Assembly (NCBI RefSeq): GCF_900167575.1
Contig: NZ_FUZP01000002.1
Location: 124,001-188,000 of the forward strand
From: Okibacterium fritillariae
GTDB lineage: Bacteria; Actinomycetota; Actinomycetes; Actinomycetales; Microbacteriaceae
DNA length: 64,000 bases
Direction of reading: 5' to 3'
In this document: in pieces, positions 26,956 to 39,077 of the stretch
Numbering within the stretch: the first letter of the stretch is position 1
How the letters are laid out: every line of letters starts with the position of its first letter
Notes under the pieces: generated by a model
What the model was told of the DNA's origin: nothing
The model's database searches: none
The model's input: the letters and a program-made list of their open reading frames with translations, nothing else
Made by a program: the position numbers and the translations under genes

Positions 26956-27513
26956 CTAGACGACGCCGAGCGGGCGGTGCGGTTCGGCGGGCAGCTCGAT
27001 CTCGATGGGGTCGCCCGCGCGCACCGTGCCGCCCGTGACGACGATGCTCATGATGCCGGCTTTGCGGATGACCTGTCCCTCGGCATCCTTGCCCAACACC
27101 GCTTTCATCAGCCCGCGCTCTTTGCCGTTGATCTGGGTGCACGGGTTGCGCAACCCCGTGATCTCGATGAGCGCGTCGGAGCCGAGCCGCAGCCGTGTGC
27201 CCTCGGGCAGCCCCAGCAGGTCGATGCCCGCGGTGGTCACGTTCTCGCCCAGCTCGCCGGGTGCCACCTCGAAGCCCTGCTCGCCGAGCTCGTCGAACAG
27301 CTCGCTGTGAATGAGGTGGACTTGCCGCAGGTTGGGCGCCTCGGGATCTTTCTTCAGGCGGTGCACGTGTTGCACGGTCTCGCCGAAGTGGGCATCGCCC
27401 TCGACCCCGCGGCCCGCGACCAGGCGGATGTCGGGGGCGGTCGGTTTGCTGAAATTGTGGGCGTCGTCGCGGCTCACGGCGACGACGCGGGCGGCGGTTC
27501 CCTGTGCGCTCAT
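26956..27513 (-). CDS. MOSC-domain protein
   Basis: 185 residues forming a single MOSC domain, the fold of the molybdenum-cofactor sulfurase C-terminus. The conserved Cys lies in GLRNPCTQI, preceded by GELGENVTTAG and followed by a C-terminal beta segment. Stand-alone MOSC proteins may carry sulfur or bind Moco-like cofactors in reductive detoxification. The substrate is unknown. It is divergent from dnaX across only 54 bp, so the two promoters must overlap. Confidence 0.9.
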   Translation of the reverse strand: MSAQGTAARVVAVSRDDAHNFSKPTAPDIRLVAGRGVEGDAHFGETVQHVHRLKKDPEAPNLRQVHLIHSELFDELGEQGFEVAPGELGENVTTAGIDLLGLPEGTRLRLGSDALIEITGLRNPCTQINGKERGLMKAVLGKDAEGQVIRKAGIMSIVVTGGTVRAGDPIEIELPAEPHRPLGVV

Positions 27514-27567
27514 GCCTCGAGTCTGCCACCCCGACGAATGTCGGTGGTGGCGGCTAGCATTGGGTTC

Positions 27568-30500
27568 GTGGTCACCGCCTTATATCGCCGTTATCGGCCA
27601 GAGAATTTCGCCGAAATGATCGGTCAGTCGCAGGTGACCGATCCGCTCATGACGGCGTTGCGCACCAACCGTGTCAATCACGCCTACCTCTTCAGCGGCC
27701 CGCGCGGCTGCGGCAAGACGACGTCGGCCCGCATCCTCGCGCGCTGCCTCAACTGTGCCGAGGGCCCGACCGACACCCCGTGCGGCGTGTGCCCCAGCTG
27801 TGTCGAGCTGGGTCGCGACGGCGGCGGGTCGCTCGACGTCGTCGAGATCGACGCGGCGAGCCACAACGGTGTCGACGACGCGCGTGATCTGCGCGAGCGC
27901 GCCGTGTTCGCCCCCGCGCGCGACCGCTACAAGATCTTCATCCTCGACGAGGCCCACATGGTCACGCCGCAGGGCTTCAACGCGCTGCTCAAGATCGTCG
28001 AAGAGCCGCCCGAGCACATCAAGTTCATCTTCGCCACGACCGAGCCCGACAAAGTCATCGGCACCATCCGGTCGCGCACCCACCACTACCCGTTCCGGCT
28101 CATCCCGTCGGCGCAGATGCTCGAATACGTGCAGCACATGTGCGATCTCGAGGGCGTCACGGTCGAGCCCGGCGTGCTGCCGTTGGTCGTGCGCGCCGGC
28201 GGCGGTTCGGCCCGCGACACGTTGTCGCTGCTCGACCAGCTGATGGCGGGGTCCGACGGCACGAGCGTCGACTACGAGCGGGCCGTCGCCCTGCTGGGCT
28301 ACACGCACGCCACGCTGCTCGACGACGCCGTCGAGGCGCTCGGGGCCCGAGACGCAGCCGCGGCCTTCAACGCGGTCGACCGGGTCATCCAGACGGGTCA
28401 AGACCCCCGCCGCTTCGTCGACGATCTGCTCGAGCGCCTGCGCGACCTCATCGTCGTGGGCGCGACCGGTGCGGCCGGTGCGCAGGCGGTGCTGCGCGGC
28501 ATCCCGCAAGACGAGCTCGACCGCATGGCCGTGCAGGCCGACAGCTTCGGGCAGGCCGAGCTGAGCCGCACGGCCGACATCGTCAACGCGGCCCTCAGCG
28601 AAATGACGGGCGCCACGTCGCCCAAGCTGCACCTCGAACTCATGACGGCGCGCATTCTGGTGCCCTCGATGGACGACAGCTCGCGCGGCGCCCTCGCGCG
28701 CGTCGAGCGGCTCGAACGGCGCGTAGGCGTCGACGGCTCGGGCGGAAACAACGCCGAGCACGCGCCTCGGGCCGAGAGCACGCGCTCCGCCGGGGGAGCG
28801 GCTGTCGCCCCCACACGGGCTCCCGCTCCGACGCGGGCTCCGGCTGCGACGCGCGCTCCGGTGCCCTCTCCGGCGCCGACTCCTTCGCAGGGCCCGGCGG
28901 CCTCACACGATCAGGCACCCGCAGGTGATGTCCCCTCGTCTCGGGATCAGGCTGGGGGCGATGCCGCCTCGACCGGCGCTCAGACGTCGGGTTCTGTTGC
29001 GTCTGCCGATATTTCGGCGTCCGGTTCCGCCGATACCGCCGCAACCGGCGAAGCTCTGGCCAAAGCCGCGGCCGCCTCGTGGGGACTCGAGGTTGCCGAC
29101 AGCACGGCGCAGCCGACGTCTGCGCAGCCGGCGTCCGCCCAGCCGGCGTCCGCAGTGCCCTCTCCTGCAGTGCCCTCTTCTGCCGAGTCCACTTCCGCCG
29201 AGCCCACAGAGGCGCAGTCCACCTCCGCCGACCTCGCTCGCGATGCGGCCGATCAGAATCCGTCCGATGGTGACGAGACGTCGGCTAATGCGTCGTCCGG
29301 TCTCGCCGAGCAGCCGCTCGTCGACGCCGCCGACACGGCATCGCCCGGCGCAGACCAGGTCGACGCTCCGACCGCTGCCGACCCTCACCCGGCTGCTGCT
29401 TCCGCACCGGGGGCCGCCGAAAAGGCACCCGACCTCGCCGCGACCGCGTCGGTTCCCTCGAGTGACCTCTCCTCTCCCGTGACCGAGACCGCCGCCGCAC
29501 CCGTGTCGCTGCAGCAGCTCAAAGACGCCTGGCCCGAGATCCTCGAGCGCGTGGCCGACAGGAGCCGTCCGGCATGGCTCGTGGCCGCGACGGCAACCGT
29601 GCGCGCCCTGCAGGGCGACATCCTCACGCTCACCTTCCCGAGCCACAACGACGTCGAAGGCTTCAAACGCGCCGACGCCGGCGAGGGGCCGAGCGAGTGG
29701 CTGCGCCGCGCAATCGTCGACGTGCTCGGCATCCGCGTGAAATACATCGCGCGCGTCGACCCCGGCCCCGGCTCGGGCGGAACACGCGGCCCGGCTGCGG
29801 GCCCACGAGACGGTGAACCCGGCACGCCGGCGACCACGCCGCATGCGACATCGGCACCCACCGGTCCGCGCATCGACGACGCCCCCGCGGCTACCTCCGG
29901 CGGTGCGTCCGTGTCCGCTGCGTCGGTTCGCGCCTCGTCCACCGCACCCGCCTCGACCACGGGGCGTGCTGCGAACCGCGCCGCTGCCGCTCCGAGCGCG
30001 CCCGCGGCGAACGTCGACGGCTCGGGATGGCACGTCGTCGCCATCCCGCAATCCGACGTCCCTTCCGACGCCGACGGCGACATTGCCGCCACACCCGCCG
30101 AGGCACGCGTCACCACCCCGGCAACCGCTGACGACACAGCGGGCAGCGCGGCCGATCATGACGCCGGCGCCGAAGCCCGCGGCGCCGAAGCCCGCGGCGC
30201 AACAGACCCGGTCGCAACAGGCCCGAGCGCGTCAGCTGCGACATCCGCCCCTGCCGGCGCGCCGGCGAAGACCGCCGCGAAGAGCGCCCCGAAGACCGAC
30301 GCCGAGGCGCCGCCCGTCGACGACGAGCCCCCCTATGACGACATGCCCCCGCCCGAAGACGACGAGGCCCCGTTCCCCGACCCCGGGTTCGGATCGGCCG
30401 CACCCGTCGAGGCCTCGCCCTGGGCCACACCGTCGTCGGGCCCCGCCATCATCCCGCCCGTCGGCCCCCCACCCGTCGTTCCGCCGCGCGCCCGCCCCGC

Positions 30501-30726
30501 CGCCGCACCGGCAGCGCCCGCGCCCGATGTGCCCGCGCCCGCCGTCGCGCGCGCCAAGAAGCGCGCCGCCGAACCGAAGGTCGATCCGGGCCCCACCGCC
30601 GGACACCAGAGCCACCCCGCCGCCTCCACCCGCTACGGCGAGGCGGTCGTCCGCGAACTCCTCGGGGCCACCTTCCTCGAAGAACAGCCGCACGTTCCCG
30701 CCACACGATTCAATCGAGGCCAATAA
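27568..30726 (+). CDS. dnaX: DNA polymerase III subunits gamma/tau
   Basis: Clamp-loader ATPase of the replisome, 1052 residues. The GTG at 27568 gives the canonical start MVTALYRRYRPENF. Walker A GPRGCGKTT is at 44-52, a four-cysteine zinc site (CLNCAEGPTDTPCGVCPSC) at about 59-77, and ILDEAH near 128. The AAA+ and lid domains run to about 370. A tau-type domain at about 650-730 contains LKDAWPEILERV and PAWLVAATATVRALQGD. The rest is low-complexity Ala/Pro/Ser/Asp, with short repeats near 29115-29160 and 30170-30200. This makes it longer than most DnaX proteins. I see no slippery A-rich frameshift site. recR follows after 3 nt. Confidence 0.95.
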   Translation: MVTALYRRYRPENFAEMIGQSQVTDPLMTALRTNRVNHAYLFSGPRGCGKTTSARILARCLNCAEGPTDTPCGVCPSCVELGRDGGGSLDVVEIDAASHNGVDDARDLRERAVFAPARDRYKIFILDEAHMVTPQGFNALLKIVEEPPEHIKFIFATTEPDKVIGTIRSRTHHYPFRLIPSAQMLEYVQHMCDLEGVTVEPGVLPLVVRAGGGSARDTLSLLDQLMAGSDGTSVDYERAVALLGYTHATLLDDAVEALGARDAAAAFNAVDRVIQTGQDPRRFVDDLLERLRDLIVVGATGAAGAQAVLRGIPQDELDRMAVQADSFGQAELSRTADIVNAALSEMTGATSPKLHLELMTARILVPSMDDSSRGALARVERLERRVGVDGSGGNNAEHAPRAESTRSAGGAAVAPTRAPAPTRAPAATRAPVPSPAPTPSQGPAASHDQAPAGDVPSSRDQAGGDAASTGAQTSGSVASADISASGSADTAATGEALAKAAAASWGLEVADSTAQPTSAQPASAQPASAVPSPAVPSSAESTSAEPTEAQSTSADLARDAADQNPSDGDETSANASSGLAEQPLVDAADTASPGADQVDAPTAADPHPAAASAPGAAEKAPDLAATASVPSSDLSSPVTETAAAPVSLQQLKDAWPEILERVADRSRPAWLVAATATVRALQGDILTLTFPSHNDVEGFKRADAGEGPSEWLRRAIVDVLGIRVKYIARVDPGPGSGGTRGPAAGPRDGEPGTPATTPHATSAPTGPRIDDAPAATSGGASVSAASVRASSTAPASTTGRAANRAAAAPSAPAANVDGSGWHVVAIPQSDVPSDADGDIAATPAEARVTTPATADDTAGSAADHDAGAEARGAEARGATDPVATGPSASAATSAPAGAPAKTAAKSAPKTDAEAPPVDDEPPYDDMPPPEDDEAPFPDPGFGSAAPVEASPWATPSSGPAIIPPVGPPPVVPPRARPAAAPAAPAPDVPAPAVARAKKRAAEPKVDPGPTAGHQSHPAASTRYGEAVVRELLGATFLEEQPHVPATRFNRGQ

Positions 30727-30729
30727 GCA

Positions 30730-31326
<597 letters not shown>

Positions 31327-31395
31327 GCCAGCCGCACCCCCGGACGTCAGCGTTCTGTCAAGCAACGGGACCGCGGCGTGAGGGTCACCGACACA

Positions 31396-31427
31396 TTGAC
31401 GAAGCGACATGTCGTCGCCCCTACAAT
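31396..31427 (+). promoter_or_regulatory. Possible promoter for lysC-asd
   Basis: TTGACG at 31396 and TACAAT at 31422 resemble -35 and -10 boxes. The 20-nt spacing is longer than optimal, so the -10 box is the safer part. It lies 42 nt upstream of the lysC start in the only non-coding gap of the dnaX-asd block. Confidence 0.4.
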
Positions 31428-31469
31428 GGTGATTCGGGCCCCGGCCCCACGCCCCCACAGGAGAACCAC

Positions 31470-33849
<2,380 letters not shown>

Positions 33850-33863
33850 GCTAGTCTCATGCA

Positions 33864-35516
33864 ATGACCACTTCCGCCGCGCCCGTCGAGGAATTGGCCG
33901 GGCAACGCGAGAGGCTCGAGAGAAACGTCTTCCTGACGCAGCTGCTGCTGTCCGTCGCCGTGCTCATCCTCGTCTGCGTGGTCATCGTCTTGAGTCCCGA
34001 GACGGCGTCGTCGCCGATGTTCCTCATCGGTGCGGGTGTCGTCTTCGTCTCGACCGTGCTGTCGGCGGTGATCCCCTGGGGCCTGGTGCCGCGGGCCGTC
34101 GTCATCGTGCTGCCGCTGCTCGACCTCATCGCCCTCGCGTTCCTGCGCGAGGGCGAACCCGCGCTCGCGGCCTCCCTCTTCATGGTCTTCCCCATCATCT
34201 GGTTGTCGACCTACTTCGGGTTCACAGCCGCGGTCGTGGCGCCGTTCCTCGCATCCCTCTACCTCTGGATGTCGGCGACGCTCAGCCCCGGCGACCTGCA
34301 GGTCGACGACCTCCCGCGCCTCTTGGTGCTGCCCATCACGTTCTTCTTCGTCTCGACCACGGCCTACCTCACGGCCAAACGCTCGCGCGCCCAGCGCACG
34401 CTCCTGCGCCAACAGGCCCTGCTCCTCGAGGACGCGCTGTCCCGGGCCCGCCGCGACAAGCGCACGCTCGACGAGGTGCTCAACGCCGTCAACTTCGGTG
34501 TCGTCGGCTTCGACGATGTGGGCCGCGTCACCATCTCGAACGAGCCCTACCGCCGCCTGCTCGACCAATACGGCGCCCTCGAGGGAACCTCGTTCATCTC
34601 CAACCTCTACGGCGAGGACCGCACCACCCCGCTCTCGGTCGAACAGCGTCCGTCGACCCGGGCCATGCACGGCGAGACGTTCGACAACGTCACGGTGTGG
34701 ATGGCGTCGCCCGACAGTCCCTCGACGGCGCACTCGTTCTCGGGCCGCCAGCTCGTCTCCGAGAAGGGCGAACGCGACGGGTCGGTCATCGTGTCGCGCG
34801 ACGTCACGACCGAGCTGAAAGCCATCAAAGCGCGCGACGACCTGGTGGCCTCGGTGTCGCACGAACTGCGAACGCCGCTCACCTCCATCCTGGGTTATCT
34901 CGAGTTGGTGCTCGACTCGGAGAGCGTCGACGAGGACTCGCGCGCCATGATCGAGGTCGCGCTGAACAACGCCGACCGCATGCTCGCCCTCGTGGCCGAT
35001 CTGCTCACGACGGCCGCCGACTCGGAGCACCTCTACCTGCTCACGTTCAGCCGCACCGACCTGAACCAGGTCGTCGAACAGTCGCTCGAGGGCCTGCGAC
35101 CCGCGGCATCGGAGCGCGGCATCACGCTCGAGACCGTCGCCGATCCCGGCATCGTGCTGCAGGCCGACGGCTTCCGCCTGCGCCAGGTGATCGACAACCT
35201 CGTCTCGAACGCCATCAAGTACAACACCGAGAACGGCATCGTCATGGTGAGCATCTCCGAGACCGACGACACCGTCACCCTGCGCGTCGCCGACACCGGC
35301 ATCGGCATGTCGGCCGAAGAGCAGAAGGGGCTGTTCGAGAAGTTCTATCGGGCCGACTCGGTGCGGCAATCGAGTGTGCACGGCACGGGCCTCGGGCTCA
35401 ACATCACCCGCAACATCATCGAACAACACAACGGCCAGGTCCAGGTCGAAAGCATCCCGGGAGAGGGCACGACCATCATCGTCACGCTGCCCCGCCAGGC
35501 TGTCCTGGGCGCCTGA
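33864..35516 (+). CDS. Membrane-bound sensor histidine kinase
   Basis: 550 residues. About six membrane helices occupy 20-175 (for example LLLSVAVLILVCVVIVL). A coiled region with ERLER-type and AQRTLLRQQALLLEDALSRA segments is followed by a PAS-like sensor at about 205-325. Phospho-acceptor His333 lies in SVSHELRTPLTSILG, and the HATPase part has DNLVSNAIKYN, RVADTGIGMS and GTGLGLNITR. It begins 14 nt after asd but is functionally distinct. No response regulator is adjacent; the nearest is at 39843 on the other strand and is the probable partner. It is followed at 15 nt by the GGDEF-like gene. The signal sensed is unknown. Confidence 0.92.
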   Translation: MTTSAAPVEELAGQRERLERNVFLTQLLLSVAVLILVCVVIVLSPETASSPMFLIGAGVVFVSTVLSAVIPWGLVPRAVVIVLPLLDLIALAFLREGEPALAASLFMVFPIIWLSTYFGFTAAVVAPFLASLYLWMSATLSPGDLQVDDLPRLLVLPITFFFVSTTAYLTAKRSRAQRTLLRQQALLLEDALSRARRDKRTLDEVLNAVNFGVVGFDDVGRVTISNEPYRRLLDQYGALEGTSFISNLYGEDRTTPLSVEQRPSTRAMHGETFDNVTVWMASPDSPSTAHSFSGRQLVSEKGERDGSVIVSRDVTTELKAIKARDDLVASVSHELRTPLTSILGYLELVLDSESVDEDSRAMIEVALNNADRMLALVADLLTTAADSEHLYLLTFSRTDLNQVVEQSLEGLRPAASERGITLETVADPGIVLQADGFRLRQVIDNLVSNAIKYNTENGIVMVSISETDDTVTLRVADTGIGMSAEEQKGLFEKFYRADSVRQSSVHGTGLGLNITRNIIEQHNGQVQVESIPGEGTTIIVTLPRQAVLGA

Positions 35517-35531
35517 GCGCGAAAGGCCCTC

Positions 35532-36713
35532 ATGAATCTCGACCTGAACACGCTGCTTGTCGTCAACGGCCTCGTCGTCGTGCTGTGCGGCGTGTCCTTC
35601 GTGTTGAACACGGCCCTGCGTCGCAACGACCCCGTGGGTCGCCTGTGGTCGATCGCGTTCGTCATGGGTATGCTCACGGCGCTGAGCTACGCCGTCTGGG
35701 GCAGCATTCCGGATGCCTGGTGGGCCGTGGCCATCGGCAACGCGGCTTTCGTCACCTCGATCGGGGCCATGTGGTCGGGTGCGCGTGTCTTCAACGGCCG
35801 CCGCTCGTGGTTCTTCATCGTCGGCATCGCCGCCCTCCTCGTGGCCGCGAACGCGGTCCTCTACGGCCCGAACGGCGGCGACTGGGCCGGCGGCGAGAGC
35901 CAGCTCGGGGGAGTGGCCCTCTTCGCGGCGCTCGGCGGCATCGAGACGCTGCGCGGCCGCCTGAACGACAAGATCAACGCGCGCATCCTGTCGGCCGTGC
36001 TGTGGACGGTCGCTGTCTTCTACGGCACCCGCCTCGCCGTCTTCCTCACCCTGGGCCCCCTCAGCGACGTGTTCCAGACCTACTTCAACACCCTCATCAC
36101 GACGTTCGTCGCCACGCTGCTCACCCTGTCGGCGGCGCTCTCGATGTCGATCCTGCGTGCCGAATGGTCGAGCCAACGCCCAGGCGGCTTCTTGGGCCGC
36201 GGTCGCGGCTCGGCCGATGAGGCGCAGTTCTCGATGGGCGTTCTGAGCGACGGCGCCTTCGCCCGCGGGGCCGAGGACCGCGTCGAGCGTGCGCGCATGC
36301 AGAAGCAGCCCATCGCCATGATCGGCGCCGAGGTCGACAACCTCACCGACCTCAACAACGCCTTCAGCCGCTCGCTCGGCGATCAGGCCATCGCGCGGTT
36401 CGCGGCGGCGCTGCGCGAACAGGCGCCGTTGTCGGCGATCATCGGCCACAACGGCGGCGGCCGCTTCACGATCCTCGCGATCATCAATCACGAGCGCGAG
36501 GTGCAGCCCCTCATCGAGCGGGTGCAGACGGCGCTCGTCGATCAGCCCCTCGATCGCGTGACCGGAATTCGCATCTCGGCCAGTTTCGGTGTGGCGACGA
36601 CGACGCGCGGCCCGGCCGATTACGCCACGCTCTCCGACCAGGTGAAGGCGGCTCTGCGCGCGGCGAAGGCCGCCGGCGGCAACCGTTCGCAGTCGTTCGC
36701 GGCCCTGCGCTGA
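35532..36713 (+). CDS. Membrane protein with degenerate GGDEF domain
   Basis: 393 residues. Six or seven membrane helices to about 215 are followed by a GGDEF-type cyclase domain (about 235-390). The signature GGDEF is replaced by GGGRF (residues 308-312). The first metal-binding Asp position reads Glu (GAEVDN) and the KxxND stretch reads TDLNN. Loss of the central Asp/Glu pair means diguanylate cyclase activity is very unlikely. A role in protein contact or nucleotide sensing is more plausible. The domain fold remains intact to SFGVATTTRG. It shares an operon with the histidine kinase (15-nt gap), and its stop lies 8 nt from the convergent lipoprotein gene. Confidence 0.85.
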   Translation: MNLDLNTLLVVNGLVVVLCGVSFVLNTALRRNDPVGRLWSIAFVMGMLTALSYAVWGSIPDAWWAVAIGNAAFVTSIGAMWSGARVFNGRRSWFFIVGIAALLVAANAVLYGPNGGDWAGGESQLGGVALFAALGGIETLRGRLNDKINARILSAVLWTVAVFYGTRLAVFLTLGPLSDVFQTYFNTLITTFVATLLTLSAALSMSILRAEWSSQRPGGFLGRGRGSADEAQFSMGVLSDGAFARGAEDRVERARMQKQPIAMIGAEVDNLTDLNNAFSRSLGDQAIARFAAALREQAPLSAIIGHNGGGRFTILAIINHEREVQPLIERVQTALVDQPLDRVTGIRISASFGVATTTRGPADYATLSDQVKAALRAAKAAGGNRSQSFAALR

Positions 36714-36721
36714 TCGGCGAG

Positions 36722-37354
36722 CTACGGCGCGATGGCGATCGTCAGCGTGTCGGTCGCGGTCTGCTTGGCGTATTCGCTCGACGTGGGCGTGGTCTGCAGC
36801 AGCAGCTCATACGTGAACGACAAAGTGACCTCGGTGGCCGCGGCATCCACGGCCGGCAGCACGAACGTCTGGCTGTAGCTGTAGGGCGACTTCACGAGAT
36901 ATCCCGGCGCCACGGATGCCTGGTCGCTCAACGCCCCCGGAGCGGGCAGCGATACGCCACCCTTGCCCTGCACCGACGTTGTCACGCTCACGCGCGACAG
37001 GAAGATGTCCTGCCCATCGTCGTCCGTCGCCAACGCGGCAGTGAGCGAGAAGCTGATGGGCTTGTTGGCCCCGGCTGTCCACTCGTTCATCATGAGCGTC
37101 GAGAAGTAGTCGACCGTGATGTTGATGTTGCCGGCCCCGAGGTTGCGCTTGGTGCTGCCCGCCGCGAGGTCGTTCTGGATCGTCTCGATCGTGGGAACGG
37201 GCGTGGGCGTGGGGATGGCGACGGCGGTGGACGTAGCCGACGGCGTCGCCGAGGGGGTGCGCCCCGTCATCCACGGCGGTGTGCCGCAGGCGGTCAGCGA
37301 CGCGACAACGACGGCGGCGAGTGCGGTGCTGACGAGTCGTCGGCGCAACGGCAT
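36722..37354 (-). CDS. Lipoprotein of unknown function
   Basis: 210 residues. The ATG at 37354 follows GGGGGGACC. The signal peptide ends in lipobox LTAC (residues 20-23). A Pro/Thr-rich spacer leads to a folded domain of about 150 residues, rich in predicted beta structure (NINITVDYFSTLMM, TEVTLSFTYELLLQTTP). No family recognised. It is convergent with the GGDEF-like gene and divergent from the synthase, so it may be a surface partner of the polysaccharide machinery, but that is inference from position only. Confidence 0.75.
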   Translation of the reverse strand: MPLRRRLVSTALAAVVVASLTACGTPPWMTGRTPSATPSATSTAVAIPTPTPVPTIETIQNDLAAGSTKRNLGAGNINITVDYFSTLMMNEWTAGANKPISFSLTAALATDDDGQDIFLSRVSVTTSVQGKGGVSLPAPGALSDQASVAPGYLVKSPYSYSQTFVLPAVDAAATEVTLSFTYELLLQTTPTSSEYAKQTATDTLTIAIAP

Positions 37355-37586
37355 GGGGTCCCCCCGGGAGGTATGAGCTGGTCTCGGGTTTCGGGCCCCG
37401 ACCGGAGCTGAGCAAATCTTGAGCAAGTCTTGACGCGATCCTAGCCGATCCTCGCGCAAACCCTGTGGTGGGCCGTGGAGACTCTAAACAGCACCCCGAA
37501 GTGCCACGGAAACACCAGCACGAACCCCAGACTTCAGCTCGACCCGCTCAGCATCTATCCGAACCCTCAAACGAATGGAGTAGGCA

Positions 37587-39077
37587 ATGTCCAATCCGAC
37601 ACCCGAGAAAGCATTGCCGGAACCCATCATGGCAACGAACGAGAACCCCTACGTCTCTTCCCGCGTCGAGATCGACCCTGACCTCGAGGCCTACGCCGCC
37701 GACTTCATGGAGTCGGTCGAAGCATTGCCCACCTACAAGCCGACCATCGGCTGCATCATCCCGGCCTACAACGAGGCCGAGTCCATCGCATCGGTGCTGG
37801 ATTCGCTGCTGAACCAGACGCGCATCCCCGACGTCATCCACGTGATCGTCAACAACACGACCGACGACACCGTCGAGATCGCCAGCCACTACGCCGGCCC
37901 GCATACCCGCGGCCAGGGCGAGGGCAAGCAGTCGACCGAGATCTACGTGCACGACATCGGCGAGAACAAGGACAAGAAGGTCGGCGCCCTGAACTACGGC
38001 TTCTCGCTCGTCGAGGGCTGCGACTACCTGCTCGGTGTCGACGGCGACACCACGGCCGAGCCCATCGCCGTCGAACAGCTCGAAGCCGAGATCGCCTCGG
38101 ACAGCCGCATCGGTGGCATCTCGGCGATCTACTCGATCGACGACAGCGACATGAAGGGCGTCATCCCCTCGTTCCTCATCGCCGGCCAGCGCGCCCAGTT
38201 CGCCGCCTTCAACATGCAGAACATGCTGAAGGGCCGCAACATGGCCGTGCTCGGCGGCCAGTTCTCCATCTTCGCCGTCAAGACGCTGCGCGAGGTCATG
38301 GTCGAGAACCACCAGGCCACCCCGTGGGTGAAGGACTCCGAGGTCGAGGATTCGCTCCTCTCGCTGCAGATCAAGAGCGCCGGCTACCTGACCAAGATCA
38401 GCGCCCAGTCGCGCGCCAACGTGGGCGGCATGACCACCCTGCGCGGCCTCGACGCCCAGCAGGTGAAGTGGAACTTCGGCGCCATCGAGCTCATGTGGCC
38501 CGGCCAGCGCGGCGACACCAAGGGCCAGCCGTTCCACCCCAACCTGCGCCTGCGCTGGTTCGAGCACTTCTCCATGCTGATCAACATGTTCAGCCGCCTA
38601 CTCTTCGTCACGCTGCTCGTCGCATCGCTCTCGATCAGCGCCTTCGTCTTCAGCCCGATCTGGCTCATCCCGCCGATCACGGCCACGCTGCTCAACCTGC
38701 GCGTGGCGCTGTCGATGAAGAACCGCAACGCCAAGGACATCCTGTTCGCCGCGCTGTACATCCCGGCCGAGATCTACATGATCGTGCGCCTCGGACACTT
38801 CGTCCGCGCCTGGACCAAGTTCGCCAGCCGCAAGCAGGTCGACAACTGGGCCGCCCAGGCCAAGGCCGAGCGCGGTGCCGGACAGGCCTACCTCGTGCCC
38901 CTCGTCGTGGCCGTCGCCATCTTCGCGGTACTGGTTTTCACCTGGTTCCAGCTCTCGGTGGTCGTGCAGTCCACCGTGCTGTGGATCGGCTGGCCTATCC
39001 TGGGCGTCATCACCGTGCTGCAGACCCTCAGCATGTTCACCAAATTGATCCGTCGTCAGCGAGGCTACAAAGTTTGA
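37587..39077 (+). CDS. Processive family-2 glycosyltransferase (polysaccharide synthase-like)
   Basis: 496 residues, ATG after GGAG. A cytoplasmic GT-A domain occupies about 50-300, with the start IGCIIPAYNEAESIASVLDS, the metal site DGDTT, the catalytic-base region VKDSEVEDS and QQVKW, a form of the QxxRW motif that marks processive synthases. Four to five membrane helices follow from about 330 to 490. No PilZ domain is present. The polymer is not determined by the sequence; cellulose-like beta-glucan, poly-GlcNAc or another beta-polymer are all possible. A GH6 glucanase nearby favours beta-1,4-glucan. Its stop overlaps the TTG start of an Hpt-like gene. Confidence 0.85.
   Translation: MSNPTPEKALPEPIMATNENPYVSSRVEIDPDLEAYAADFMESVEALPTYKPTIGCIIPAYNEAESIASVLDSLLNQTRIPDVIHVIVNNTTDDTVEIASHYAGPHTRGQGEGKQSTEIYVHDIGENKDKKVGALNYGFSLVEGCDYLLGVDGDTTAEPIAVEQLEAEIASDSRIGGISAIYSIDDSDMKGVIPSFLIAGQRAQFAAFNMQNMLKGRNMAVLGGQFSIFAVKTLREVMVENHQATPWVKDSEVEDSLLSLQIKSAGYLTKISAQSRANVGGMTTLRGLDAQQVKWNFGAIELMWPGQRGDTKGQPFHPNLRLRWFEHFSMLINMFSRLLFVTLLVASLSISAFVFSPIWLIPPITATLLNLRVALSMKNRNAKDILFAALYIPAEIYMIVRLGHFVRAWTKFASRKQVDNWAAQAKAERGAGQAYLVPLVVAVAIFAVLVFTWFQLSVVVQSTVLWIGWPILGVITVLQTLSMFTKLIRRQRGYKV

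Noticed and set aside
26889-27567. Signal-recognition-particle RNA gene upstream of dnaX
   Set aside because: It is often next to dnaX in bacteria, but the space is taken by the MOSC gene and no conserved GGAAG-containing hairpin domain is seen.
28700-29000. Programmed frameshift in dnaX giving gamma and tau
   Set aside because: No A-rich slippery site is present after the AAA+ domain; one continuous frame explains the gene.
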